From Lyticum sinuosum (lineage in GTDB: Bacteria; Pseudomonadota; Alphaproteobacteria; Rickettsiales; Midichloriaceae): a stretch of 64,000 nt of DNA. Where the stretch lies: contig NZ_JARGYU010000002.1 of assembly GCF_034471385.1 (NCBI RefSeq), positions 62,001 through 126,000 of the forward strand. Reading direction: 5' to 3'. Shown in pieces: positions 1 through 9,247 of this stretch. The position numbers and the translations under genes were made by a program. The notes below the pieces were generated by a model. It was not told the origin of the DNA. It saw only the letters and a list, made by a program, of their open reading frames with translations, and ran no database searches. How positions within the stretch are numbered: the first letter of the stretch is position 1; every line of letters starts with the position of its first letter.

Positions 1-2
1 CT

Positions 3-917
3 AATCAATTATATCTTACTTGTGATGATGTCATATATCCTATTTTTATTCATTTAGAAGATGATATTTTGATTAAAAATAATAATTTCTTGAAATCATA
101 TTCAATTCAAAATGCTATAGAAGAAATCAAAATAGCTTATGAACTTGGAATTTCAGCACTAATGTTATTCCCGATAATACCTTCAATATTAAAAGATGAT
201 ATTGGAAGTTATTCTTTAAATAATAATAATTTTTTTTTCAAAGCAATAAAAAATATAAAAGATAATTTTCCAGAAATAGGAGTTATTGTTGATGTAGCTC
301 TTGACCCATATACATCTCATGGACATGATGGAATAATAAATTCAGATGGAATATTATTAAATGATCAGACAGTTGTTATACTTGCTAATTATGCAAAACT
401 TCTTGCAGAAGCAGGCGCTGATGTTCTTGCACCATCAGATATGACTGATGGTAGAGTCAAAGCTATTAGAAATGTTTTAGATGAAAATGGATATAATTAT
501 AAATTAATATTCTCATATAGTGCTAAATATGCATCATCTCTTTATATGCCGTTTAGAGATCATGTAGGGTCTTATTCTGTTGGTGATAAGTTTAATTATC
601 AACTTGATCCAAGAGATTTAAATGGTTCTATGAGAAAAATAAAAGCTGATATAGATGAAGGGGCTGATGCAATAATAATAAAACCAGCATCTTTCTATCT
701 TGATATTATTTATCGTGCTAGTATTGAACATAATATACCTATTATAGCATATCAAGTTAGTGGTGAGTATGCTATGATGAAGTGCGCAGCTATGAATAAT
801 ATGATTGATTATGAAAAAACACTTTTAGAATCAATGATTTCATTTAAAAGAGCTGGTGCATGTGCTTGTATTACATATAGTGCTTTAGATTATGCAAAAA
901 ATATTAAAAAATATTAA
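3..917 (+). CDS. hemB: Delta-aminolevulinic acid dehydratase (porphobilinogen synthase), 5' end outside window
   Basis: HemB condenses two 5-aminolevulinate molecules to porphobilinogen in cytosolic heme synthesis. The reading frame is open to the left edge. Codons before the first possible internal start (TTG at 69) still read like the family N-terminus (CDDVIYPIFIH), so the gene begins upstream of the window. Visible motifs are DVALDPYTSHGHDG (metal region), the first active-site Lys in SYSAKYASSLY and the Schiff-base Lys in IIIKPASFYLDII. The DVALD form lacks the zinc-binding cysteines of E. coli or animal enzymes and fits the Mg-dependent type common in alphaproteobacteria. lolA follows after about 25 bases on the same strand. 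Identification is firm; only the 5' end is missing. Confidence 0.95.
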   Translation, partial: NQLYLTCDDVIYPIFIHLEDDILIKNNNFLKSYSIQNAIEEIKIAYELGISALMLFPIIPSILKDDIGSYSLNNNNFFFKAIKNIKDNFPEIGVIVDVALDPYTSHGHDGIINSDGILLNDQTVVILANYAKLLAEAGADVLAPSDMTDGRVKAIRNVLDENGYNYKLIFSYSAKYASSLYMPFRDHVGSYSVGDKFNYQLDPRDLNGSMRKIKADIDEGADAIIIKPASFYLDIIYRASIEHNIPIIAYQVSGEYAMMKCAAMNNMIDYEKTLLESMISFKRAGACACITYSALDYAKNIKKY

Positions 918-941
918 TTTTATTAAATTTTTAATTTGAAG

Positions 942-1814
942 ATGACAATTAAGACTGATAAATATAATTCTTACATAAAATTTTTATATTTATTATCAAT
1001 TTTATGTTTTTTTACAACATTAGATGTTATATCATCAAATCTTATAGCTTATGATAATATAAAGAATTCTCAAAAATGTACAAATAATGAATCGGAAAAA
1101 TATCTGAATTATATACTAGAACTAAAATCATTGAGTGCTGATTTTATACAACATGATCATAATGATATGAATGGTAAAATTGTTATGAAATCACCAAATA
1201 AAATGAAAATAGAATACTTAAATCCAAATCATTTATTAATATTAGCTAATAATAATAAAATAACGATGTATGATTTTTTATTAAAAGAAACATCATTTAT
1301 AGATGATCCATTTAAAATTAGTAGCATAATTGGTAATAAAAAAGTCAAAGAGAAATTTTTTATTGATTGTATTAAATTATCTGAATTTTATAGTAAACAA
1401 CTTCCAGATGTTAAAGAAAAATCATTAAAAGTAAATGATAATTTTAAAAATAGTTTAATAAAAGATAAATCATATAATTCAAATTTAAATGATAAAAATT
1501 CTATTATAGAAGAAAAAACAAATCATTCTGAGGAAATATCTTTAAAATTTAAATTAAAAAATCAATTAAATAAAGATTCTTTGCATCTAGCAGAAGTAAA
1601 TGGTATGATTATTGTCATTCAAAATAATAGCAGTTATACCACAATTAACAATAGTAAATTAGATAATTTAACAGTAAAAAAATTTATTACAATAAATGCA
1701 AATGATCAAATTGTCAGTGAGATTTTTCTAAAAAATATTCAAATCAATAGAGAAATTGATGATAAAATTTTTATTTTTAAAGATCCAAATTTAATTAGTA
1801 ATGATGAATGGTAA
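942..1814 (+). CDS. lolA: Outer-membrane lipoprotein carrier protein LolA
   Basis: LolA is the periplasmic chaperone that carries lipoproteins from LolCDE to the outer membrane. After a hydrophobic segment near residues 14-30 (signal peptide) come the family features: LKSLSADFIQ, GKIVMKSPNKMKIEY, then ANNNKITMYDF. The protein is about 290 residues against roughly 200 usual; the excess is mainly a Lys/Asn/Ser-rich insertion near residues 145-195. An in-frame TTG at 936 lies two codons upstream; I prefer the ATG at 942. There is no convincing Shine-Dalgarno sequence. The last codons and stop are duplicated about 270 bases downstream (see 1804-2175). The family call rests on the N-terminal half; the C-terminal half is divergent. 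Confidence 0.75.
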   Translation: MTIKTDKYNSYIKFLYLLSILCFFTTLDVISSNLIAYDNIKNSQKCTNNESEKYLNYILELKSLSADFIQHDHNDMNGKIVMKSPNKMKIEYLNPNHLLILANNNKITMYDFLLKETSFIDDPFKISSIIGNKKVKEKFFIDCIKLSEFYSKQLPDVKEKSLKVNDNFKNSLIKDKSYNSNLNDKNSIIEEKTNHSEEISLKFKLKNQLNKDSLHLAEVNGMIIVIQNNSSYTTINNSKLDNLTVKKFITINANDQIVSEIFLKNIQINREIDDKIFIFKDPNLISNDEW

Positions 1815-2175
1815 AATATAATAATATATATTTAATATATATTTAATTGTAAGAATTTATAATAAAAGTTTAATAATTTTTTAATATTTAATAATCTTTT
1901 AATATTTAATAAATTAATTAAAATAATTAAAAACTAAATAAATTATTATTAGCTATTTATACAGAATTATTTAAGTATTAAAAATTGTTATTTTATTATG
2001 ATAGAAAATTTAAAATAAAAGTTTATTGAGTAATGAAATCAGGTAAAAAAAATAAATCTCAGATTAATTCTGAATATGAATGGTAAAATATAATAATATA
2101 TATTTAATATATATTTAATTGTAAGAATTTATAATAAAAGTTTATTGAGTAATGAAATCAGGTAAAAAAAATAAA
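1804..2175 (+). repeat. Tandem duplication straddling the lolA end and the queH start
   Basis: Two exact direct-repeat pairs define an old tandem duplication. Bases 1804-1872 (last codons and stop of lolA plus spacer) recur at 2076-2144, 69 nt. Bases 2014-2056 (spacer plus the first 8 codons of queH) recur at 2133-2175, 43 nt. The order is lolA, spacer, queH start, lolA end, spacer, queH. This is what one tandem duplication of a segment [lolA 3' end-spacer-queH 5' end] would leave. In the middle a 17-codon chimera remains, ATG at 2033 to TAA at 2084, reading MKSGKKNKSQINSEYEW. Extra A+T-rich sequence at 1873-2013 is present only in the first copy. This accounts for the 337-base gap. Confidence 0.9.
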
Positions 2176-2841
2176 AAAATATTAAATGAAATGATTCCAC
2201 CAAATGGTGAAAAAAAAATTCTCCTTCATTCTTGTTGTGCACCTTGCTCTGGAGAGGTAATAGAAACTATGCATGCAGCAGGTCTAGAAATTACTATATT
2301 TTTTTACAATCCTAATATTCATCCTAAAAAAGAGTATGAAATACGCAAGAAGGAAAATATATCTTTTGCTAATAAACTTAAATTAAATTTTATAGATGCT
2401 GATTATGATGTTCAGAATTGGTTTTCTAGAGCTAAAGGTATGGAAATGGAGCCAGAAAGAGGAATAAGATGTACAATGTGTTTTGATATGCGTTTTGCAA
2501 GAACTGCTTTGTATGCATATGAAAATAATTATAAGGTCTTTACAAGTTCTCTTGGAATTTCTAGATGGAAAGATATGAATCAAATAAATAATTCTGGAAT
2601 TAAAGCGGCATCTGTATATCCTGATATTACATATTGGACCTATAACTGGAGATCAAATGGTGGGGCAGAAAGAATGTATAAAATAGCAAAAAGAGAAAAT
2701 TTTTATAAACAAGAATACTGTGGATGTATATATTCTCTTAGAGATACTAATGACTGGAGAGTTAGTCGCGATAGAAATCCTATTATTATAGGAAAAGAGT
2801 ATTATAATGTTAATAATGACAAAAATAATAAAAAAATATAA
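2152..2841 (+). CDS. queH: Epoxyqueuosine reductase QueH
   Basis: QueH reduces epoxyqueuosine to queuosine in tRNAs with GUN anticodons; it is the Fe-S enzyme that replaces the cobalamin enzyme QueG in many bacteria. The DUF208/QueH cysteine pattern is intact: CCAPC at residues 28-32, CxxC at 109-112 (RCTMC), and CGC near 190. SLGISRWKDMNQIN and TYWTYNWRSNGG are typical of the family. Length (229) is normal with a short Lys-rich N-terminus. The ATG at 2152 is supported because the same start context is duplicated upstream at 2033. ygfZ starts 3 bases after the stop, so the two are probably co-transcribed. Confidence 0.92.
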   Translation: MKSGKKNKKILNEMIPPNGEKKILLHSCCAPCSGEVIETMHAAGLEITIFFYNPNIHPKKEYEIRKKENISFANKLKLNFIDADYDVQNWFSRAKGMEMEPERGIRCTMCFDMRFARTALYAYENNYKVFTSSLGISRWKDMNQINNSGIKAASVYPDITYWTYNWRSNGGAERMYKIAKRENFYKQEYCGCIYSLRDTNDWRVSRDRNPIIIGKEYYNVNNDKNNKKI

Positions 2842-2844
2842 AAA

Positions 2845-3906
2845 ATGTTATTATCTGATAAATATAGAATTTTAATAAGTATTTCTGGAAACGATGCTAA
2901 AAGTTTTTTACAAAATATTGTAACTACTGATATAAACGAATTATCTGATAAAGATAATATATCTTGTCAATACAGTTTACTTTTAAGCCCACAAGGAAAA
3001 ATCTTATATGATTTTTTTATTCTTCTAGATAAAAATTTTAATATTTTTAATTATATTTTTAATGCTGAAGATATTATTGATGATAATATAAATAATAAAA
3101 ATGAGTTAAATTCTCAATATTATTTAGCCTGTCATCCGAATTATGTAGAAGATATTTATAATAAATTAAAGATATATAAAATAAAATCATCTGTTGATAT
3201 TAAAATCATAAAAAATTTACGGATGTTACATATTATATGTAATAATAACATTATATGTAATAAAAATTTTAATAAATTTGATAAATTTGATGATAAATTT
3301 GAAAATAATCAAAATAATATAAGTAATTATATTGTTAAATATACTGATCCAAGATTTCTAGAATTTCAATCTTCATCGCAAAAACAATTATTTTTTTCTT
3401 TAAATATAACATCTGAATTAGTAATTGTTGAACTAGATTATTTCACAAAATTATTTTCTAATTATAGAAAATATGAAATGAATATGATAGATGATTTGAT
3501 GTTAAAAATAAAAATGCCACAATTTGGACATGATTTTTTTCCTAATGAATATTTTCCCTTTGATTTCTCTTTAGAGAATATTGGTGCTATAAGTTTTGAT
3601 AAAGGGTGTTATATTGGACAAGAAGTGATAACAAGAACAAAATTTAGAAATAAAATAAGACAAAAATTATATCATTTATACCCACTAACAATTGATGATA
3701 TATTAATAAATAGAGGTGATAAAGTGATGATAAATATAGATTCAAACGGTTTAACCAAGAATATAGGAAAAGTAGTAGGAATTTATCCAGAACAAAAATT
3801 ACTAACTCTATTAAAAATAGAAGATATACAAGATTATATTTCAGATATAAAATCTGATATTATTGTTGATGTTTGTGAGAAAAAATATATTTTAAGATTA
3901 CAATAA
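2845..3906 (+). CDS. ygfZ: Folate-binding Fe-S cluster repair protein YgfZ (GcvT-like)
   Basis: YgfZ is a tetrahydrofolate-binding GcvT-like protein needed for activity of several Fe-S enzymes such as MiaB. The signature KGCYIGQE, with its essential Cys, is at about residues 252-259 and is followed by VITRTKFRNKIRQKLY. The N-terminus (RILISISGNDAKSFLQNIVTTDI) matches the usual folate-binding start. Length is 353, with a low-complexity stretch of Asn/Lys/Phe/Asp around residues 135-170. It sits 3 bases behind queH, another Fe-S related gene, so the two are probably one transcription unit. Confidence 0.9.
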   Translation: MLLSDKYRILISISGNDAKSFLQNIVTTDINELSDKDNISCQYSLLLSPQGKILYDFFILLDKNFNIFNYIFNAEDIIDDNINNKNELNSQYYLACHPNYVEDIYNKLKIYKIKSSVDIKIIKNLRMLHIICNNNIICNKNFNKFDKFDDKFENNQNNISNYIVKYTDPRFLEFQSSSQKQLFFSLNITSELVIVELDYFTKLFSNYRKYEMNMIDDLMLKIKMPQFGHDFFPNEYFPFDFSLENIGAISFDKGCYIGQEVITRTKFRNKIRQKLYHLYPLTIDDILINRGDKVMINIDSNGLTKNIGKVVGIYPEQKLLTLLKIEDIQDYISDIKSDIIVDVCEKKYILRLQ

Positions 3907-3995
3907 TATATTAAAATTCTATTTATTTTCTAATATATTATTTTTAATAATATTTTTATTAATTTATTTTATTTTTTAAAATTTATTAATATTTT

Positions 3996-4053
3996 AAATA
4001 TATTAAAATCATATTAAATATATTAAAATCATATTAAATATATTAAAATCATA
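3996..4053 (+). repeat. 20-bp tandem repeat upstream of murJ
   Basis: Almost three head-to-tail copies of AAATATATTAAAATCATATT (3996-4015, 4016-4035 and a partial copy at 4036-4053) end 11 bases before the murJ start. Copies are identical, which suggests recent slippage or duplication. The repeat fills the murJ 5' untranslated region, so copy number could influence expression; that is inference. Confidence 0.9.
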
Positions 4054-4064
4054 AACAATAAAAT

Positions 4065-5726
4065 ATGACTATAAAGTCAACAATACATGTGAGCTTATTT
4101 ATATTTATTTCTCGTATTACAGGATATATACGTGATATTATAGTAGCTTATTTTATAGGAACAGGGAAAGAAAATGATGCATTTATAGCAGCATTTAAGT
4201 TGACTAATCTTTTTAGAACTATATTTGCTGAAGGTGCATTTAATTCCGTTTTTACACCAATTTTTTCAGAGATAAAAAATAACAAAGGTAATAGAAGTGC
4301 AAAAGTTTTTGCTATTCAAGTTCAAAGCTATCTTATAATAGCTCTAATCTTATTTAGTATATTAGTAATATTTAATATGTCAGATATTATCAAATATACA
4401 ACTCCTGGATTAAATACTGAATCTATATGTTTAGCAACAAAAATAGCTATTATAACTTTTCCTTATCTTTCATTAGTATCTCTAGCAGCATTATATGGTT
4501 CTATATTAAATTGTTATGGTAAATTTTTCCCATATATTAGTACATCATGTTTAATGAATATTATAAGTATAATTGGGATATTATATTTGAATAATAAAAA
4601 AATAGATCCTGTTTTTGCTTTATCTTATTCTATATTAATATCTGGATTTATTGAGCTTTTATGGATGATATTTTGGATTTATAAAGAAAATATTCATATA
4701 ATATCATTTCAATTAAAAAAAAACTTTTATATTAATAAATTCTTCAAAAGAATTATTCCGGCAATTTTAACATCTGGAATTAATCAAGTAAATATTTGGA
4801 TTGATATGGTTTTAGTATCATTTGTTCCATGTGGTATGTCTTATATTTATTATGCTGATAGATTAGTGCAATTACCATTGGCTTTAATTGGTACAGCTAT
4901 ATCTATAACTTTTTTACCTAAAATATCTAAATATTCATCAAAAAATGGTATATCATCAGAATCATTTTTTAATAATAAAAATACATCAAAATATAAAAAT
5001 AATGAAAATATTAATTTAAAAACTAAACAAAATAATAAGAAACTTAATATATTATTTAATAATTGTATTAATTATTCTTTATTTTTAGCTATACCATCTT
5101 CTATAGGTTTAATTTTTTTCAGTAAAGATCTTTTATATTTATTATTTGCTTATGGAGCTTTTGATAATAAATCTGTAATGCAAAGCAGTTTAGCATTAAA
5201 TTATATGTCTATTGGATTACCAGCGTTTATAATAATAAAAATTATAAATAATTTTTATTATGGTAAAGGTGATGTAAAAATTCCAACAATATTTTCTTTA
5301 ATAGCAGTTGTTATGAACGGATTAATAGGATGGATATTATTAAATATTTTATCATATGTTGGTGTAATATTAGCTTCTGTAATTTCAAGTTATACTATTA
5401 TTTTTTTATCTCTTTTTTTATTAAAGAATAAATATAATATTATTATTTATCATAAAATAAAAAAAGAAATTGTAAAATATATTATATCTTCTATATTATC
5501 ATTATTACCTATATTATTTTATAATAAATTAGTTTATAATCAATATATCACATTTTTTTTAGAATTTAGTAATTATAATAGATTTATTGTAATTATAAAA
5601 ATTATTATAGTAGCATTTTCATATTTTATTGTATTATTTTTATTTAAAGGAAATATAATAAAGAAAATAGTAGAATATATTATCAATAATAAAATTATAG
5701 TAAATATATTATCAAAAAGTAAATAA
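4065..5726 (+). CDS. murJ: Lipid II flippase MurJ (MviN)
   Basis: MurJ flips lipid II across the inner membrane for peptidoglycan synthesis. The protein is strongly hydrophobic with about 14 predicted membrane segments. It has the MviN/MurJ start (SLFIFISRITGYIRDIIVAYF), the GAFNSVFTPIFSE motif and the ADRLVQLPLALIGTAIS motif. An Asn/Lys-rich stretch near residues 300-335 lengthens a cytoplasmic loop in the middle of the protein. Length (553) is slightly above the usual 510-530. It converges with cysS. Confidence 0.93.
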   Translation: MTIKSTIHVSLFIFISRITGYIRDIIVAYFIGTGKENDAFIAAFKLTNLFRTIFAEGAFNSVFTPIFSEIKNNKGNRSAKVFAIQVQSYLIIALILFSILVIFNMSDIIKYTTPGLNTESICLATKIAIITFPYLSLVSLAALYGSILNCYGKFFPYISTSCLMNIISIIGILYLNNKKIDPVFALSYSILISGFIELLWMIFWIYKENIHIISFQLKKNFYINKFFKRIIPAILTSGINQVNIWIDMVLVSFVPCGMSYIYYADRLVQLPLALIGTAISITFLPKISKYSSKNGISSESFFNNKNTSKYKNNENINLKTKQNNKKLNILFNNCINYSLFLAIPSSIGLIFFSKDLLYLLFAYGAFDNKSVMQSSLALNYMSIGLPAFIIIKIINNFYYGKGDVKIPTIFSLIAVVMNGLIGWILLNILSYVGVILASVISSYTIIFLSLFLLKNKYNIIIYHKIKKEIVKYIISSILSLLPILFYNKLVYNQYITFFLEFSNYNRFIVIIKIIIVAFSYFIVLFLFKGNIIKKIVEYIINNKIIVNILSKSK

Positions 5727-5730
5727 TTTA

Positions 5731-5817
5731 GTTGGAGGGGGGGGCTCTTATGCCAACACCTGCTATATCTAAATTAATTAGATCTTTACGTATATCTTTT
5801 GCATCATGATAATGAAT
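5731..5817 (-). pseudogene. In-frame, CysS-tail-like remnant after the cysS stop, with a G8 tract
   Basis: On the minus strand the cysS frame stays open for 29 codons after its TAA. The text includes HDAKDIRKDLINLDIAGVGI and ends in RAPPSN before a second TAA. The spacing of Ala, Arg and NL residues resembles the end of CysS itself (TADLLREEIKNLGYDI). Base composition is richer in G+C than the usual spacer and includes eight consecutive G at 5737-5744 (+ strand). GTTGG/CCAAC (5731-5735/5753-5757) could also form a hairpin between the convergent murJ and cysS. It may be a degenerate duplicate of the cysS 3' end, as seen more clearly at other genes here, or an unrelated remnant. Function is not claimed. 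Confidence 0.35.
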
Positions 5818-7326
5818 TTAAATTTTAGGAATGATTTTATAACTATTTTCCATATCACATATATCATAACCTAAATTTTTAATCTCTTCGCGGAGCAAAT
5901 CAGCTGTTTTCCAATCTTTATTTAATTTTGCATCCCAACGCTTACTTGCTAACTCTTCTATGTTATCTAATATTAATTTATTACTAGAATTTAAAGCCTT
6001 ATTTTGATGTATTTTATACATATTATTTTCATCAAATCCAAGTAAAAATAATCCTATTTTGTATTCATTTGTGAGTTTTATATAAGATTTAAAATAATCA
6101 GAATCTGAAGAAAAAATGTTATTTGATATATTATCAATAATAATCTCTATTATATTAACAATTTCTTCAGATAATTTAATCATATGAGATAAAGCCAAAG
6201 ATGTATTTAAATCATCAAATAATGCATCTATAATATTATTTTTTATAATAAAATTATCAATATTATTATTAAAATTACAGTTTATTCTATATAAAGCTTG
6301 ATTTGTATCATTAATTTTAATTAAAACTTTAGATAATTTATAAAGATTTTTTTGTGCACTTTTAATTGCAGAATTAGTATAATTAATTGGTTTACGATAA
6401 TGTTTTGTTAAGTAAAAATAACGAAGCTCAAGGCTATTTGTTATACTAGAATTTGATACTAAATCAGATATTGTATAACAATTTCTTAAACTTTTACTCA
6501 TTTTTTCTCCATTAACTAAAACAAATCCATTATGAAGCCAAAATTTTACAAATTCGTCACCATAAGCACAAATACTTTGTGCTGATTCATTTTCATGATG
6601 AGGAAATAATAAATCTCCTCCACCACCATGAATATCTATACAACTATTAAAAATACTTCTAATCATAGCAGAACATTCAATATGCCATCCTGGTCTTCCC
6701 ATTCCCCATGGGCTAGAAAATCCACAAAACTCATCAGATGGCTTCCATAAAATAAAATCTGCAGGGTTTTTCTTGTATGGAGCAATCTCAACTCTAGATC
6801 CCATAATTATATCTTCTTGATTTTGTTTCGATAATTCTCCATAATTTTTATAAGCATCAACAGAAAATATTACATGTCCTTCCGCAATGTAAGCAACTTT
6901 ATTATAAAGCAGTATTTCTATCAATGATATCATATTTTCTATATTATCTGTTGCTTTAGGTTCATATTTTGGCAATAAACATCCAACACTTTCAATATCT
7001 TTTCTATAAATATTTGTCATATCTTTAGTAATTTCAGATATAGGTTTATTAGATCTTTTAGATTCAATAATGATCTTATCATCTACATCAGTTATATTAC
7101 GTGCGTAAAATACACATTCTTTTCCGTAAATATATATTAAAACTCTATATAAAATATCGAATGAAACAGCTGATCTAATATTACCGATATGCGGTGGATT
7201 ATAAACAGTTGGGCCACATACATACATCTTTATATTATTTTCATCATATGGTTTAAAAATTTCTTTTTTTCCTGTTTTTGAATTAGTTAAATAAAGTTGA
7301 TTTGATAAATTTTTTAATTGATTCAT
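5818..7326 (-). CDS. cysS: Cysteinyl-tRNA synthetase
   Basis: This class I aminoacyl-tRNA synthetase charges tRNA-Cys. The zinc/HIGH region reads CGPTVYNPPHIGN (HIGN at residues 46-49), the second zinc region includes GWHIECSAM and HGGGGDLLFPHHENE, and the KMSKS loop is present as EKMSKSLRN. The C-terminal anticodon-binding helix is complete (KDWKTADLLREEIKNLGYDI). At 502 residues it is longer than the usual about 460; the extra is Asn/Ile-rich sequence near residues 345-400. It converges with murJ. The stop is followed by an in-frame CysS-like stretch (see 5731-5817). Confidence 0.97.
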   Translation of the reverse strand: MNQLKNLSNQLYLTNSKTGKKEIFKPYDENNIKMYVCGPTVYNPPHIGNIRSAVSFDILYRVLIYIYGKECVFYARNITDVDDKIIIESKRSNKPISEITKDMTNIYRKDIESVGCLLPKYEPKATDNIENMISLIEILLYNKVAYIAEGHVIFSVDAYKNYGELSKQNQEDIIMGSRVEIAPYKKNPADFILWKPSDEFCGFSSPWGMGRPGWHIECSAMIRSIFNSCIDIHGGGGDLLFPHHENESAQSICAYGDEFVKFWLHNGFVLVNGEKMSKSLRNCYTISDLVSNSSITNSLELRYFYLTKHYRKPINYTNSAIKSAQKNLYKLSKVLIKINDTNQALYRINCNFNNNIDNFIIKNNIIDALFDDLNTSLALSHMIKLSEEIVNIIEIIIDNISNNIFSSDSDYFKSYIKLTNEYKIGLFLLGFDENNMYKIHQNKALNSSNKLILDNIEELASKRWDAKLNKDWKTADLLREEIKNLGYDICDMENSYKIIPKI

Positions 7327-7590
7327 ATAATATTTTTATTTTTTAATATTATTATATTGATAATCCTTTAATATTTGTAATTAAGGAATTAAAAATTTTC
7401 TCTTATTATCTTTCATAATATAAAATAATTTTATAAATATAAATTAGAATGATAAAAATAAAAAATATATTAATACTTAATGAGTTATATTTATAATTTA
7501 TATAATTTGTAATATACAATCATAATAGATTGATTTTTATTTAGTAAATTAATACTAAAATTAATAGTATAACAAAATACTTATATTTTT

Positions 7591-9153
7591 ATGAAAAAAA
7601 TAAAAAAAATAATTACAAAAAATAAATATACTGACAATAATTCTATTGAAACTGATATAATTATTATAGGAAGTGGATGTACTGGTCTTGCAACAGCACT
7701 AGCTATATTAAATCCAGAAATTGATTATACAACTTTCAATAATGATTTTAATATTCAGATTTCAAAATCAAACTTAGAAAAAGCAAAAAAATATTATAAT
7801 AATCATAATATAGGAAGTATTAATTTAAAAAAAAATAATCAAAAATTAAAAAGAAATAATAATAATGAGAAAATTTCTATTACTATTGTAAGTTTAGAAA
7901 ATATAGAAAAATTTTGTCCTATTGATCCATTTAATACTACACAACAAGAGATATATGATGAAGGCCGTTTATTTGCAATATCATCAAAATCATGGCAGAT
8001 ATTATTATCTATAATATCTGAATTATTAAAACTAAATAATTTTAAACAGACACAAATAGAAGAAATACTTAGAATTAGAGTAGTAGATGATAATACAACA
8101 GCAAAAGTTGATTTTTTATCTGAATCTGAAGAAAATTTTGGAATAATGATAAATGAAATAGAATTAAAAAATTTTCTTCGAAAAAGTCTTTGGTTTTATC
8201 GTGATCAATTAAATATTATCGAAAAATCAAAAATTATATCATATCAGATAAAAAAAGATAAAATTGAAGTTAATATTAGCAATAACAATGATAAATATGA
8301 TAAAAACTCTGAATTAGAGCATAATATAGAACAATTCAAAGATAAAAAATCACTCTATGATGATAATATAAATAAAAATGATAATACAAAATGTATTGCA
8401 TCATTATTATTAGCATGTGATGGTAAAAATTCATCTATCAGGGAATATGCAGGAATTAGTATAAAAAAACATGATTTTAATCAAATCGCAATTGTTTTTG
8501 ATATTCATCATCCAAATTGGAATCATGATGGTGTAGCAGTTCAGAAATTTAGACCAAATGGCCCACTTGCAATATTACCTAAATATGGTGGTTATCATTC
8601 AGGAATTGTATGGACTGAACCTAATAATGATTATGATGAAAAAGATTTATTATTTAATAAAGAAAATTTATTAATTTTTTTAAATAAAATACTTGATGGA
8701 TATTTAGGAGATATTTCAATTTGCTCAAAAATTAGCATTTATCCTTTAGTATCAATAATAGCACAAAAAGCTTTCTCAGAAAGAATTGCATTAGTCGGAG
8801 ATGCATATCATAGCATTCATCCAGTCGCAGGACAGGGATTTAATCTTGGATTAAGAGATATTATAACTATAAGTTCATTAATAAAAAATTTTTCCAATAT
8901 AGGATTAGATATCGGAGATTATTTACTTTTGAAAAATTATGAAAATTCAAGATTCTTAGATATTAATTTAATAAATTATGGTACAATTTTTATTGAATCT
9001 TTATTTTCATCACAAAACACATTTTTACAAATAACACGTCGTTTTGGAATGAATATTTTAAATAAATCATCTTTTTTTAAGAATTTTCTGTCATCATATA
9101 TTAATAATGGAAATATTTCTTCTTTTGTAGATTCTTTATTTAAATCTAATTAA
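7591..9153 (+). CDS. ubiH: UbiH/UbiF/Coq6-family FAD-dependent ubiquinone biosynthesis hydroxylase
   Basis: This is a flavin monooxygenase that hydroxylates the ring of ubiquinone precursors. All three family motifs are visible: the ADP-binding GSGCTG (residues 27-32), the DG motif LLACDGKNSSIREYAG, and the FAD-ribose GD motif ALVGDAYHSIHPVAGQGFNLGLRD-like block near residue 410. The protein is 520 residues against about 400 usual. Excess sits in two Asn/Lys/Asp-rich insertions, near residues 50-105 and 225-265. Which ring position it modifies (UbiH, UbiF, UbiI or the alphaproteobacterial UbiL) cannot be told from sequence alone, so the symbol is tentative. It is transcribed alone, convergent with dnaN. 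Confidence 0.85.
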   Translation: MKKIKKIITKNKYTDNNSIETDIIIIGSGCTGLATALAILNPEIDYTTFNNDFNIQISKSNLEKAKKYYNNHNIGSINLKKNNQKLKRNNNNEKISITIVSLENIEKFCPIDPFNTTQQEIYDEGRLFAISSKSWQILLSIISELLKLNNFKQTQIEEILRIRVVDDNTTAKVDFLSESEENFGIMINEIELKNFLRKSLWFYRDQLNIIEKSKIISYQIKKDKIEVNISNNNDKYDKNSELEHNIEQFKDKKSLYDDNINKNDNTKCIASLLLACDGKNSSIREYAGISIKKHDFNQIAIVFDIHHPNWNHDGVAVQKFRPNGPLAILPKYGGYHSGIVWTEPNNDYDEKDLLFNKENLLIFLNKILDGYLGDISICSKISIYPLVSIIAQKAFSERIALVGDAYHSIHPVAGQGFNLGLRDIITISSLIKNFSNIGLDIGDYLLLKNYENSRFLDINLINYGTIFIESLFSSQNTFLQITRRFGMNILNKSSFFKNFLSSYINNGNISSFVDSLFKSN

Positions 9154-9247
9154 AACTTGAAATATTACTTAAAATAACTTTTATATTCTTTTTTATATTC
9201 AAATATTTTAATTAATTATTAAAATTATTAATATTACTTAAAATTTT

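Noticed and set aside
2383..2583. 66-codon frame antisense to queH
   Set aside because: A shadow frame; no homology or start signal, and queH is complete on the other strand.
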